Shown here piece after piece: positions 8,397 to 16,251 of a DNA stretch of 64,000 nt. Both the position numbers and the translations under genes were made by a program. The notes under the pieces are model-generated. The model worked only from the letters and a program-made list of their open reading frames with translations, was not told where the DNA came from and did not search any database. This DNA is from Actinomyces slackii (GTDB lineage: Bacteria > Actinomycetota > Actinomycetes > Actinomycetales > Actinomycetaceae): the NCBI RefSeq assembly GCF_900637295.1, contig NZ_LR134363.1, forward strand, positions 2,604,001 to 2,668,000. Direction: 5' to 3'. Every line of letters begins with the position of its first letter. The first letter of the stretch is position 1.

Positions 8397-9932
8397 TCAT
8401 CGCTCCAGGCTCCCATCGCTCATCCCCCAGGCGATGACAAGGGCGGTCAGCACCGCCTGGAGGCCCAGCAGCAGCCACGACGGTGTGACTCCGGCCGCCA
8501 GCAGCGCGGTGGGCGCGGCGCACAGCACCGCTGCGTCGTAGCCAGCGACCACGGCCTGGCCCAGCCAGGGGGCGACGGGGCCCACTGGCGAGGGCATCGG
8601 GGGCTCGAAGAAGTCGGGCATCGGGCGCATGCCCGCGCGCAGCGCGGCCCCGCCCCAGCCCAGGCCCGCCAGGATCATCGTGGCGAGCACCAGGCCGGTC
8701 CGGGCATCGGACGGCCCCAGCAGCTGCGGCAGCGCGACCACCAGGGACCAGGCGCTCATCAGCGCGGTGGGAACCAGCAGGTGGCCGGCGCTCAGCGCCG
8801 TCGACCCGCCGGGAAGCTGCTCCTCGGGGCCGGGATCGAACCAGGCGCGCCGGGCCGGCTCGGCCACCGTCAGCACGGCAAGCCACACGCCCACCACATG
8901 CGCGCCCGCCATGGCCAGCGCTCCGGCTCCCGGGACCAACTGCAGCCCCAGGGCGATGATGGCGCTGAGCACCAGTCGCCACCAGCGCTGGGGCTGGCGC
9001 GCCAGGACGAGCAGATCAGCCTGGGCCACGGCCAGGGCCACGGCGAAGGGCCTGGGTAGGACCGCTCCCACCGCCGCCAGCGGCAGGCTACAGGGCCTGC
9101 CGGGCAGGCGCGGCTCCGGACTCAGGAGCCTGCCCAGAGCGCGCGTGTCCAGTGACTGGGAGGAGACTCGGGCGCTGTGGGCCCTGAGAGATACCTCCAC
9201 CAGCACCGCATCGTGCACCTCTCCCAGCCGCGGGCCATGGCGTCGCCAGGCGGCCACGGCGGCAAGCGCCATGGCCGCCCCCACGGCGCCGGTCACGGCG
9301 TGAGCCGCCGCGCTGGTGGGGAAGGGCAGCGCCACAGCGCCCACCAGGGCCAGGCCCGCGGCACTGGCGGTCACGAGCTCCGGGGCGCGCCGAGTCCTGC
9401 CCTCAACCTGGGCCCCGATGAGGGTGATCACGAGCAATGCCGCCCCGGCTGCCATGGCGGCGCCCCAGGCCAGGGCGCCGCCCCAGCCAGCAGCGCCCAG
9501 GGCGGAGACGACCAGCCCGATCAGGGCTCCCGCGCAGGCCGCCAGGGCGATGAGAACCAGGGCGACGGGGCGCAGCAGCCCGACCCGCTCCACCGGCAGG
9601 GCGAGCCACCAGGTGGCCTCATGGGGGCGCAGGCACACCGGGCCCAGGCGCATCAGAGGCCGGATCGCGCAGACGGCCACCGCCGCGACGACGCTCACGG
9701 CCATCCAGGCCGGGTCCAGGCTCAGGTCGAGCCTCCGACGCTCGCCCAGTGCGGACAGGGTCGAGAGCTGGTGCGCCACGAGCGCTCCGCCCACAAGCAC
9801 GGAGATCAGCACCGTGTAGATGCGGTCCAGGATCTTCCAGGTGCCCACCGGTTCCTTGCGGGACTGCCTCCTGGCCCAGCGGCGCACGGCGGCGCCATCA
9901 GGCAGGCCTGCCGGGGAGGGCGGATCACTCAT
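8397..9932 (-). CDS. Multi-pass membrane protein, permease of an ABC exporter
   Basis: The protein has 511 aa with at least ten hydrophobic segments, for example TVLISVLVGGALVAHQL, MAVSVVAAVAVCAIRPLM and LVLIALAACAGALIGLVVSA, separated by short Arg-rich loops. No enzyme motif is visible. The start overlaps the stop of the ATP-binding gene by 4 nt, so the pair most likely forms one ABC-type exporter. It resembles actinobacterial membrane proteins annotated only as DUFs (possibly DUF6297), but I cannot confirm the family. The substrate is unknown. Confidence 0.7.
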   Translation of the reverse strand: MSDPPSPAGLPDGAAVRRWARRQSRKEPVGTWKILDRIYTVLISVLVGGALVAHQLSTLSALGERRRLDLSLDPAWMAVSVVAAVAVCAIRPLMRLGPVCLRPHEATWWLALPVERVGLLRPVALVLIALAACAGALIGLVVSALGAAGWGGALAWGAAMAAGAALLVITLIGAQVEGRTRRAPELVTASAAGLALVGAVALPFPTSAAAHAVTGAVGAAMALAAVAAWRRHGPRLGEVHDAVLVEVSLRAHSARVSSQSLDTRALGRLLSPEPRLPGRPCSLPLAAVGAVLPRPFAVALAVAQADLLVLARQPQRWWRLVLSAIIALGLQLVPGAGALAMAGAHVVGVWLAVLTVAEPARRAWFDPGPEEQLPGGSTALSAGHLLVPTALMSAWSLVVALPQLLGPSDARTGLVLATMILAGLGWGGAALRAGMRPMPDFFEPPMPSPVGPVAPWLGQAVVAGYDAAVLCAAPTALLAAGVTPSWLLLGLQAVLTALVIAWGMSDGSLER

Positions 9933-10636
9933 GACAGCCCTTCGTGGATGGCGTCCACGCCCTCATCGACGCTCATCAGCCGGGTGTCGGAGCCCACGAG
10001 CAGGACGGCGGTGGCGCAGGCCGCCACCAGATCCGGATCGTGGCTGGCCATCAGGACGCCCCCGCCCGCCTGGCGCTCGGCGGTGAGGCGGTCGGCCAGG
10101 AGCAGGCGCGTGGTGTGGTCCAGGCGCTGCTCGGGCTCGTCGAGCACCAGGAGCCGACGGGGCCGGATCAGCGCGGCGGCCAGCGCGAGGCGGCGCCTCT
10201 GGCCGCTGGAGAGCGCATCGGGCAGGGCATGCGCCTGCCGGGTCAGGTCGAGGTCGATGAGGATGTCCTCGACGGCCTGGTCCGCCTGGGGCACCCGGTG
10301 GCCCAAGCAGACCAGGCGCAGGTGCTCGGCGACGCTCAGGGAGGGGAAGAAGGAGGCCTCCCCCATGTCTGCGGCCACCGCTGCGCGCTGGGTGGCCGAC
10401 CTGGGGTCGGGCTTGAGCCCCAGGAGCTCGACCCTGCCGTCAAGGGGCTTGAGCATGCCGCAGCAGGTGCGCAGGAGCGTGGATTTTCCGGCGCCGTTGA
10501 TGCCCACCATGGCCAGGACCTGACCGGGCTCCAGGGTGAAGGTGGCCGGGGCGCAGACCGGGTTGCCGTCGTAGCCGACGCTGACCTGCTGAGCCGAGAC
10601 CAGAGTTCTCCCGGCCCTGACGGTCTTGGCTCTCAT
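9929..10636 (-). CDS. ABC transporter ATP-binding protein
   Basis: The protein has 235 aa. Walker A is GINGAGKST, the signature is LSSGQRRRLALA (LSGGQ with Ser in the third place), Walker B is LLVLDEPEQRLD and the switch His is in ASHD. It lacks the usual Gly-rich run after Walker B found in importers and resembles ABC-2-type exporter ATPases. The ATG is preceded by AGGGGG, itself next to TAGAAC, so the start may be either leaderless or SD-led. It is coupled by ATGA to the downstream permease. Confidence 0.92.
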   Translation of the reverse strand: MRAKTVRAGRTLVSAQQVSVGYDGNPVCAPATFTLEPGQVLAMVGINGAGKSTLLRTCCGMLKPLDGRVELLGLKPDPRSATQRAAVAADMGEASFFPSLSVAEHLRLVCLGHRVPQADQAVEDILIDLDLTRQAHALPDALSSGQRRRLALAAALIRPRRLLVLDEPEQRLDHTTRLLLADRLTAERQAGGGVLMASHDPDLVAACATAVLLVGSDTRLMSVDEGVDAIHEGLS

Positions 10637-10665
10637 CCCCCTGTTCTATCACGGCGCCTGCGGGT

Positions 10666-11529
10666 TCAGGCCGGAAGCGGGCACAGCTCGACGGAGTCAA
10701 TGACATCTCCCCAGGCGGGATCGACCATGACGTGCTGACAGGCCTCCAGGGTGGCGGCGACCCGGCTGCGCCCGCCTGAGGCGTCGATGCGGATGAAGAC
10801 GCGCAGCTCCGCCCCTTCCCCTGGGGCGAAGGCCACGCCGGTGACTCCCGCGACCTGCTCCAGGCCTGCGCGGATCTCGGCCTGTACCGGCTCGTTGCGC
10901 CACGAGGGCACCCAGTCCTGCCCGGTGGCCAGGGCGAGGATGGCCGGGCGCGGCAGGCGCAGGTCGCGACTGGCAGGATCCAGGATCCACAGCTGGTCGG
11001 TGGACAGGCAGGCCACCTGGGCGGCTCGCGCCGGGTCCACGGGCACGGGCCGGGCATCGCGGCGCCAGGCCTCCAGGGCCCGGGCGCTGGTGAAGACCGG
11101 CAGGGCGCGGTGCCCATCGGGCAGGTCGACGGCCAGGGTGGCCGCGTCCTGGCAGGCGTCAGCCGTATGGACCTGGTGGGAGGGCACGCGCCCGGCCTGT
11201 CCGCCGTTGTCCTGACCAGCGGACGGGGTCGGGGCCTGCGGCCCGGTGCTCAGGGCGTGGGCGGTCACGGGGACGAGGAGGCGGCTGGCGGCCAGGGCGG
11301 TCCACAGGGCGTCGAGGTACTCGTGGCGGGGACGGTCGGTGGCCTCCAGGGCGGCGGTCACGGCGGGGTCGGGGGCGCCGTCATCCCCCGCGAAGGGGGT
11401 GGGCGCGGACAGCAGGCGCTGCATCTTGGCCCGCGCGGCCTGGGCGGCCGCCGCCTGGGGGGCAAGCGGGTCAGCGGGCATCATGGCCGGTGGCGCTGCG
11501 GGATCCGAAGAGGTGCTCACATGCGTCAC
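10666..11529 (-). CDS. SseB-family protein
   Basis: The protein has 287 aa from a GTG at 11529, chosen because GGAG lies 8 nt before it; an in-frame ATG at 11562 lacks this. Two SseB-like modules are visible: AVDLPDGHRALPVFTSARALEAWRRDARPV around the middle (typical strand-turn-helix), and a C-terminal part with PSWRNEPVQAEIRAGLEQ and ELRVFIRIDASGG. SseB-type proteins are cytosolic and of poorly defined function; the E. coli namesake was linked to serine sensitivity. It lies between the ABC exporter and the divergent lipid operon. Confidence 0.75.
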   Translation of the reverse strand: MTHVSTSSDPAAPPAMMPADPLAPQAAAAQAARAKMQRLLSAPTPFAGDDGAPDPAVTAALEATDRPRHEYLDALWTALAASRLLVPVTAHALSTGPQAPTPSAGQDNGGQAGRVPSHQVHTADACQDAATLAVDLPDGHRALPVFTSARALEAWRRDARPVPVDPARAAQVACLSTDQLWILDPASRDLRLPRPAILALATGQDWVPSWRNEPVQAEIRAGLEQVAGVTGVAFAPGEGAELRVFIRIDASGGRSRVAATLEACQHVMVDPAWGDVIDSVELCPLPA

Positions 11530-11665
11530 GGTATCGGCTCCACGCCCGCCATGCGGATCCACGCGGGTCCATGCGGATCTCAGCCGCGGCGCAGTGCCCT
11601 GCCCCGCCCGGCCGCATGGGCAGTTCTCCGCGCCGGAATCGCCGCCATGGCGGGATCGAGCCCTC

Positions 11666-11671
11666 TAGCCT
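11666..11671 (+). promoter_or_regulatory. -10-like hexamer of the lipid operon
   Basis: TAGCCT lies 6 nt before the GTG at 11678 (GGTGGC between), a leaderless-type arrangement, and there is no Shine-Dalgarno sequence. Confidence 0.45.
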
Positions 11672-11677
11672 GGTGGC

Positions 11678-12352
11678 GTGGTTTCGCTTTACGGCTTGAA
11701 GCATTGGTACACGCGCAGACTGGGCCTCTTCGTCAGGGCATCGGTGCGCCGCGGCATCTCCCCCGATGTCTGGACCGCCGTCGGCGTGCTGGCCGCCGCG
11801 GCCGGGTGCGCCGCGCTCATCATGGGCTGGTGGCCCCTGGCCTTCATCCTGCTGGCGGCCAGGCTCGGCGGCGCGAATCTCGACGGCGCGGTCGCCCGCG
11901 CCCGTGGGGTCTCCCGGCCCTTCGGCTTCGTCCTCAATGAGTTGGGTGACCGCCTGTCCGATCTGCTCATCATGGCGGGGCTGGTGGGGCTGGCCCTGCG
12001 GCAGGGCGCTGGCCAGGGCACAGTGGCGCTGACCCTGGTGGCCCTGGCAGCGGCCACGCTGCCGACCTTCGTCTCCCTCAGCGCCGCGGGAGCCGGGGCT
12101 CCCAGGCTCAACGGCGGGCCCTTCGGCAAGACCGAGCGCTGCCTGGCCGCCGTGGTGGCCTGCGCCCTGCCCCAGTACCTGGCGGCGATCGCCTGGCTGA
12201 TCATCGCCGGCTCCCTGCTGACGGCCACCACTCGCCTGGTGCGCACCGCCCGCACCCTGTCGGGGGCCACGGGTCCGGCCCTGGCCGACCTCTCGGCTCC
12301 CACCCCTCCCGATGACATCGCCCGACTGGGCGGCGACGGGAGCCGGCCGTGA
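11678..12352 (+). CDS. CDP-alcohol phosphatidyltransferase-like membrane protein, degenerate motif
   Basis: The protein has 224 aa with about six TM segments. The family motif is D-x2-D-G-x2-A-R-x8-G-x3-D-x3-D. Here residues reading ANLDGAVARARGVSRPFG then FVLNELGDRLSD keep the second Asp, Gly, Ala-Arg, Gly and last Asp, but the first Asp is Ala and the third is Asn. These Asp residues bind the divalent metals that position CDP-diacylglycerol, so activity may be altered or lost. The stop overlaps the start of the CdsA-like gene by 4 nt. The pairing with a CdsA homologue recalls E. coli ynbA-ynbB. The alcohol substrate is unknown. Confidence 0.75.
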   Translation: MVSLYGLKHWYTRRLGLFVRASVRRGISPDVWTAVGVLAAAAGCAALIMGWWPLAFILLAARLGGANLDGAVARARGVSRPFGFVLNELGDRLSDLLIMAGLVGLALRQGAGQGTVALTLVALAAATLPTFVSLSAAGAGAPRLNGGPFGKTERCLAAVVACALPQYLAAIAWLIIAGSLLTATTRLVRTARTLSGATGPALADLSAPTPPDDIARLGGDGSRP

Positions 12353-13281
12353 GCCCCGCATCGGCCGCCCCGGCACTGACCGGGGTGGTGGACTGGCTGC
12401 TGGGTGATGAGCGCAGCTGGACCCTTGTGGTCCCCGGCGCCGGCTGGGTGCTCACCGGACGGGCGGTCTTCCTGGCGGCCGCGGCCATCGCCATCCTGGT
12501 GGTGGCCGGCATCGGCGTGGCCATCTCCGGCAAGGCGGAGCTGCGCCGCCGCTGGACGACGTGGGCCATCATCATCCCCACCGTGGGGATCCCCATCTGG
12601 GTGGGGCGCGGGACGACGGCGCTGCTGGCCGCCCTCCTGGCCCTCCAGGCCGTGCGCGAGCTGGCCCGGCTCACGCGCCTTCCCCGGCCGGAGACCGCCC
12701 TGCTGGCGCTGCTGGCCGTGGTCTATCCCCTGGCCGCCTGGCTGCGCCCCGGGCTCATGGGCCTGGCCCCGCTCATGGTTCTGGTCTGCGCCATGCCCGC
12801 AGTCCTGGCCGGGGATGCCGAGCACGGGGTGCGCCGCGCCACGATCGCCGGATTCTCCTCGGTGTGGATCCCCTGGTCGCTGGCGCATCTGGTGGTGCTG
12901 TGGCAGGACGCCTTCCTCATCGCCTTCGCCGCCGCTGCCGCTGATGTGGCGGCCTGGACCGGGGGCACCTTCCTCCGGCGCTTCGCCTGGGCCAGGCGCC
13001 CCCTGTCCCCCCTGTCCCCCCTGTCCCCCAACAAGACGGTGGGCGGCCTGGCGGGGGCCATGATCGGATCCGTGCTCATCCTGACCCTCCTGGGACAGAT
13101 CACCCCGGGCCTGGTGATCGCCGTCGGCCTGGGAGGAGTCCTGGGAGATCTCCTGGAGTCCCTGGTCAAGCGCACCGCGGGGGTCAAGGACGCCGGCTCC
13201 TGGCTCCCGGGCTTCGGGGGACTGCTGGACCGTGTGGACTCCCTCCTGCTGGTGCTGCCCCTGGCCGCTGTCCTGGGATAG
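12349..13281 (+). CDS. CdsA-like phosphatidate cytidylyltransferase
   Basis: The protein has 310 aa with about eight TM segments; the C-terminal CdsA signature is recognisable as ESLVKRTAGVKDAGSWLPGF followed by GGLLDRVDSLL. The invariant His of the usual PGHGG is replaced by Phe (PGFGG). The enzyme would make CDP-diacylglycerol from phosphatidate and CTP in the membrane. The GTG start overlaps the upstream stop. Near residue 220 a threefold CTGTCCCCC repeat encodes PLSPLSPLSP in a loop. Being paired with a dedicated transferase, it is probably a second, specialised CdsA rather than the housekeeping one. Confidence 0.82.
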   Translation: MSPASAAPALTGVVDWLLGDERSWTLVVPGAGWVLTGRAVFLAAAAIAILVVAGIGVAISGKAELRRRWTTWAIIIPTVGIPIWVGRGTTALLAALLALQAVRELARLTRLPRPETALLALLAVVYPLAAWLRPGLMGLAPLMVLVCAMPAVLAGDAEHGVRRATIAGFSSVWIPWSLAHLVVLWQDAFLIAFAAAAADVAAWTGGTFLRRFAWARRPLSPLSPLSPNKTVGGLAGAMIGSVLILTLLGQITPGLVIAVGLGGVLGDLLESLVKRTAGVKDAGSWLPGFGGLLDRVDSLLLVLPLAAVLG

Positions 13282-13320
13282 CGGCTCCCCCGTCCGTTCG
13301 ATCTGAGAAAGGCCACTGAT

Positions 13321-14604
13321 ATGCCCTCCCTCCCCCAGCTGCCCGGCCCGGCCGACCTCGCCTCAGCCGGTCGCCGTCTGCGCTCCATCGTGCGCACGCC
13401 CCAGAAGGTCACCTGGCGAGCCGTGGCGCGCCAGCGCTTCTGGTCGGCGATCATCGCGCCCTTCGGCGGGGTCCACGTCGAGGGGGAGTTCGATACCGGC
13501 GGGCCCTACGTCGTCGTGGCCAATCACGGCTCGCATGCCGACACCATCGCCATGATGAGCGCCTCGCCCACGCTCATGCGCGTGGTCACCGTGGCCGCGC
13601 AGGACTACTGGTTCACCAAGGGCTCGCGCCGGGCCATCGCCCGGGGCCTGCTGGGGGCCTATCCGGTGCGCCGTGACGGCGAGGGCGCCTATGAGGAACT
13701 GCGCTCGGCCCTGGCGCCCCGGGTGGCCGAGTCCATGAGCGTGCTCATCTTCCCCGAGGGGACGCGCAGTCAGGACGGGCAGGTCGGCCACTTCCACTCC
13801 GGGGCGGCCCGGCTGGCGCGGGACTTCGGCATCCCGGTGCTCCCCGTGGCCCTGGTGGGCTCCCGGGAGATGATGCCCAAGCGGGGCGGCCCGCCCTGCT
13901 ACTCCCCCGTGGAGGTGCGCGTGGGCGCTCCCATCGAGCCCAGCGAGGATGTCTCCGCGGTCAGCCAGGAGGCCCGCGACCAGATCGTGGAGATGCTCCA
14001 GCGCCCCCGCCGCCCGGTCCCGGTCTCCGACCTGCACACGGTGATCCGCCAGGCCATGACCGGCGCCAGGGGCGATGCCCTCATGTTCGCCTGGGGCCTG
14101 GCCGAGGCCGTGTCCTTCCCGATCATGGCCGAGATGAGCCAGGTGTGGCTGGGGCTGACCCGCCCCAAGCAGCTGTGGCGCCGGGCCGGATTCGTGGTGG
14201 CGGGCTCGGTGACCGGTGTGGCCATCACCCACCTGCTGACCCGGGCCGGGCACCGTCCACCGGCGCCGTGGACGACGCCGTCCATGGAGGCGGCGGCCTC
14301 CCGCTACCTGGAGCGCGGGGCGCGCGGCTACTGGCACCAGGCCCTGACCGGCATCCCCGTCAAGCTCTTCGCCGCCGAGTCGGGGCGGCGCGACCTCCCC
14401 CTGGGGCCGGTCCTGGTGCATGCCAGCGGGGAGCGGGCGGCGCGGATGGCCGCCTTCACGGCGGCCGTCGCGGCCCTGGAAAGGCCCCTGGGGCCGATCA
14501 CGCGCCAGCACTACGGCCCCTACCTGCTGACCACCGGGGCCGTCTTCTCCACGGCACTGCACCGCATCATCAAGCACTGGCAGTCCCGGCCCAGCGGGCG
14601 CTGA
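13321..14604 (+). CDS. PlsC-like acyltransferase with C-terminal membrane domain
   Basis: The protein has 427 aa, far longer than a standard PlsC (about 240). Residues about 40-230 form the acyltransferase domain with NHGSHADT (the H-x4-D catalytic box) and IFPEGTRS (the glycerophosphate-binding box), followed by PVALVGSREMMP. After about residue 240 an extra domain begins: RGDALMFAWGLAEAVSFPIM and AGFVVAGSVTGVAITHLL are hydrophobic and look like a small YqaA/DedA-type membrane module, followed by a helical tail. It lies 39 nt after the CdsA-like gene. The chain would make or remodel phosphatidate that the two upstream enzymes then use. Confidence 0.85.
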   Translation: MPSLPQLPGPADLASAGRRLRSIVRTPQKVTWRAVARQRFWSAIIAPFGGVHVEGEFDTGGPYVVVANHGSHADTIAMMSASPTLMRVVTVAAQDYWFTKGSRRAIARGLLGAYPVRRDGEGAYEELRSALAPRVAESMSVLIFPEGTRSQDGQVGHFHSGAARLARDFGIPVLPVALVGSREMMPKRGGPPCYSPVEVRVGAPIEPSEDVSAVSQEARDQIVEMLQRPRRPVPVSDLHTVIRQAMTGARGDALMFAWGLAEAVSFPIMAEMSQVWLGLTRPKQLWRRAGFVVAGSVTGVAITHLLTRAGHRPPAPWTTPSMEAAASRYLERGARGYWHQALTGIPVKLFAAESGRRDLPLGPVLVHASGERAARMAAFTAAVAALERPLGPITRQHYGPYLLTTGAVFSTALHRIIKHWQSRPSGR

Positions 14605-14670
14605 GGCGGGCCGCGCCCCGCGAGCGGCGATGACCGCTCAGCCAGGGCGCTGCCCCTTGAGGAAGCGCGA

Positions 14671-15420
14671 CTAGCGCAGGCCGCTGGCCAGTGGGTCGGG
14701 GTCCTGGCCGGCCACCTCCAGGGCCTGAGCCAGGGTGAAGTTCCCGTGGTAGAGGGCCTTGCCGATGATGGCCCCCTCAACCCCCAGGGGCACGAGCCCG
14801 CGCAGGGCCACCAGGTCATCGAGGTGGGCGATTCCGCCCGAGGCCACCACCGGGGCCTCAGTTCGCTGGCAGACCTGGGTGAGCAGCTCGGTGTTGGGGC
14901 CGGTCAGGGTGCCGTCCCGGTTGACGTCGGTGACCACGTAGCGCGCGCAGCCCGCCTCATCGAGGCGCTCCAGGGTCTCCCACAGGTCCCCGCCCTCTCG
15001 GGTCCAGCCCCTGGCCGCCAGGGTGGTGCCGCGCACATCGAGCCCCACGGCGATGCGCTCGCCGTGCTCGGCGATGACCCGCTCGGTCCAGGCGGGATCC
15101 TCCAGGGCGGCGGTGCCCAGGTTGACGCGCTCGGCCCCGGCACTCAGGGCCCGCGCCAGGGAGGCGTCGTCGCGGATGCCCCCGGAGAGCTCGACCTTGA
15201 CGCCGACCTCCCCCACGATGCGCGCCAGCAGCTCGGCATTGGAGCCGCGCCCGAAGGCCGCGTCGAGATCCACCAGGTGGATCCACTGGGCACCGGCCTG
15301 CGCCCAGTCGCGGGCGGCGTCCACAGGACTGCCGTAATCGGTCTCGGAGCCGGCCTCGCCCTTCAGGAGGCGGACGGCCTTGCCGTCGGAGACATCGACG
15401 GCGGGCAGGAGTGTGAGCAT
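14671..15420 (-). CDS. priA: Phosphoribosyl isomerase A, HisA/TrpF-type
   Basis: The protein has 249 aa. It begins [18 protein letters not shown], and GGAGA lies 6 nt before this ATG, which is preferred over the ATG 24 nt upstream. The (beta/alpha)8 barrel shows both half-barrel phosphate sites ([10 protein letters not shown] and [12 protein letters not shown]) and the catalytic Asp pair, Asp in AVDVSDG and Asp in [14 protein letters not shown]. In actinobacteria this enzyme performs the HisA step and often also the TrpF step of tryptophan synthesis. It lies 20 nt after hisH, in the same operon. Confidence 0.93.
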   Translation of the reverse strand: MLTLLPAVDVSDGKAVRLLKGEAGSETDYGSPVDAARDWAQAGAQWIHLVDLDAAFGRGSNAELLARIVGEVGVKVELSGGIRDDASLARALSAGAERVNLGTAALEDPAWTERVIAEHGERIAVGLDVRGTTLAARGWTREGGDLWETLERLDEAGCARYVVTDVNRDGTLTGPNTELLTQVCQRTEAPVVASGGIAHLDDLVALRGLVPLGVEGAIIGKALYHGNFTLAQALEVAGQDPDPLASGLR

Positions 15421-15440
15421 GCGGGTCTCCTTCACGGGAT

Positions 15441-16079
15441 TCACAGGGTGGTCAGCCAGTTGCGCAGGAGCGCGGCCCCCGCGTCGCCGGATTTCTCGGG
15501 GTGGAACTGGGTGGCGCTCAGGGCGCCGTTCTCCACCGCCGCCAGGAAGTCCTCGCCGTGGGTGGCCCAGGTGGCCAGGGGCTGCGTCGTGGGGCCGGGG
15601 CCCAGCAACGTGGCGGGGTCCACGGTGGCGGCATAGGAGTGGACGAAGTAGAAGCGCTCATCGGCCACGCCGTCGAACAGGACCGATCCGGCCCCGGGGC
15701 GCACGGTGGACCAGCCCATATGCGGCACGACCGGGGCGCGCAGGCGCCGTACCGTCCCGGGCCACTGCCCCAGGCCCGGGGAGGAGGCGCCGTGCTCCTG
15801 GGAGGACTCGAACATGACCTGCATGCCCACGCAGATGCCCAGAACAGGGCGCCCGCCCGCCAGGCGGCGCTCGATGAGGCGGGGGGCGTCCACCGCCCGC
15901 AGCTGCGTCATCACCGCCTCGAAGGCGCCAACCCCGGGCACCACCAGGCCGTGGGCCTGGGCGACCTCATCGGGATCGGCGCTCAGGGTCACCTGGGCTC
16001 CGACGCGCTCCAGGGCACGCACCGCAGAGCGGACATTGCCTGAGCCGTAGGCAAGGACGACGACGCGGGGGGAGTTCAC
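15441..16079 (-). CDS. hisH: Imidazole glycerol phosphate synthase, glutaminase subunit
   Basis: The protein has 212 aa from a GTG start. It is a class-I glutamine amidotransferase: the nucleophile Cys lies in [10 protein letters not shown] and the His-x-Glu in QFHPEKSG, completing the triad. It supplies ammonia to HisF; hisF is not in this window. TAGGCT lies 7 nt before the GTG, so the transcript is probably leaderless and separate from hisB/hisC. Confidence 0.95.
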   Translation of the reverse strand: MNSPRVVVLAYGSGNVRSAVRALERVGAQVTLSADPDEVAQAHGLVVPGVGAFEAVMTQLRAVDAPRLIERRLAGGRPVLGICVGMQVMFESSQEHGASSPGLGQWPGTVRRLRAPVVPHMGWSTVRPGAGSVLFDGVADERFYFVHSYAATVDPATLLGPGPTTQPLATWATHGEDFLAAVENGALSATQFHPEKSGDAGAALLRNWLTTL

Positions 16080-16086
16080 GCTGCTC

Positions 16087-16092
16087 AGCCTA
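16087..16092 (-). promoter_or_regulatory. -10-like hexamer of hisH-priA
   Basis: TAGGCT on the minus strand lies 7 nt before the hisH GTG. It suggests that hisH-priA has its own promoter now that a kinase gene separates it from hisB. Confidence 0.45.
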
Positions 16093-16251
16093 CCGTTGGC
16101 AGACCGCGGTCCGGTGCCGCCGTCCGCGTGGCGGCTCTGGCGCGCCGCTCATCGCGCCCCGGCCTGGCACGATGAGCGGCCCCGGGCCCTCCAACGCTGA
16201 GATCGCTGAGATCGCCGTGGTCGCTGAGATGAGGTCGCGCGGACTTGTCCC

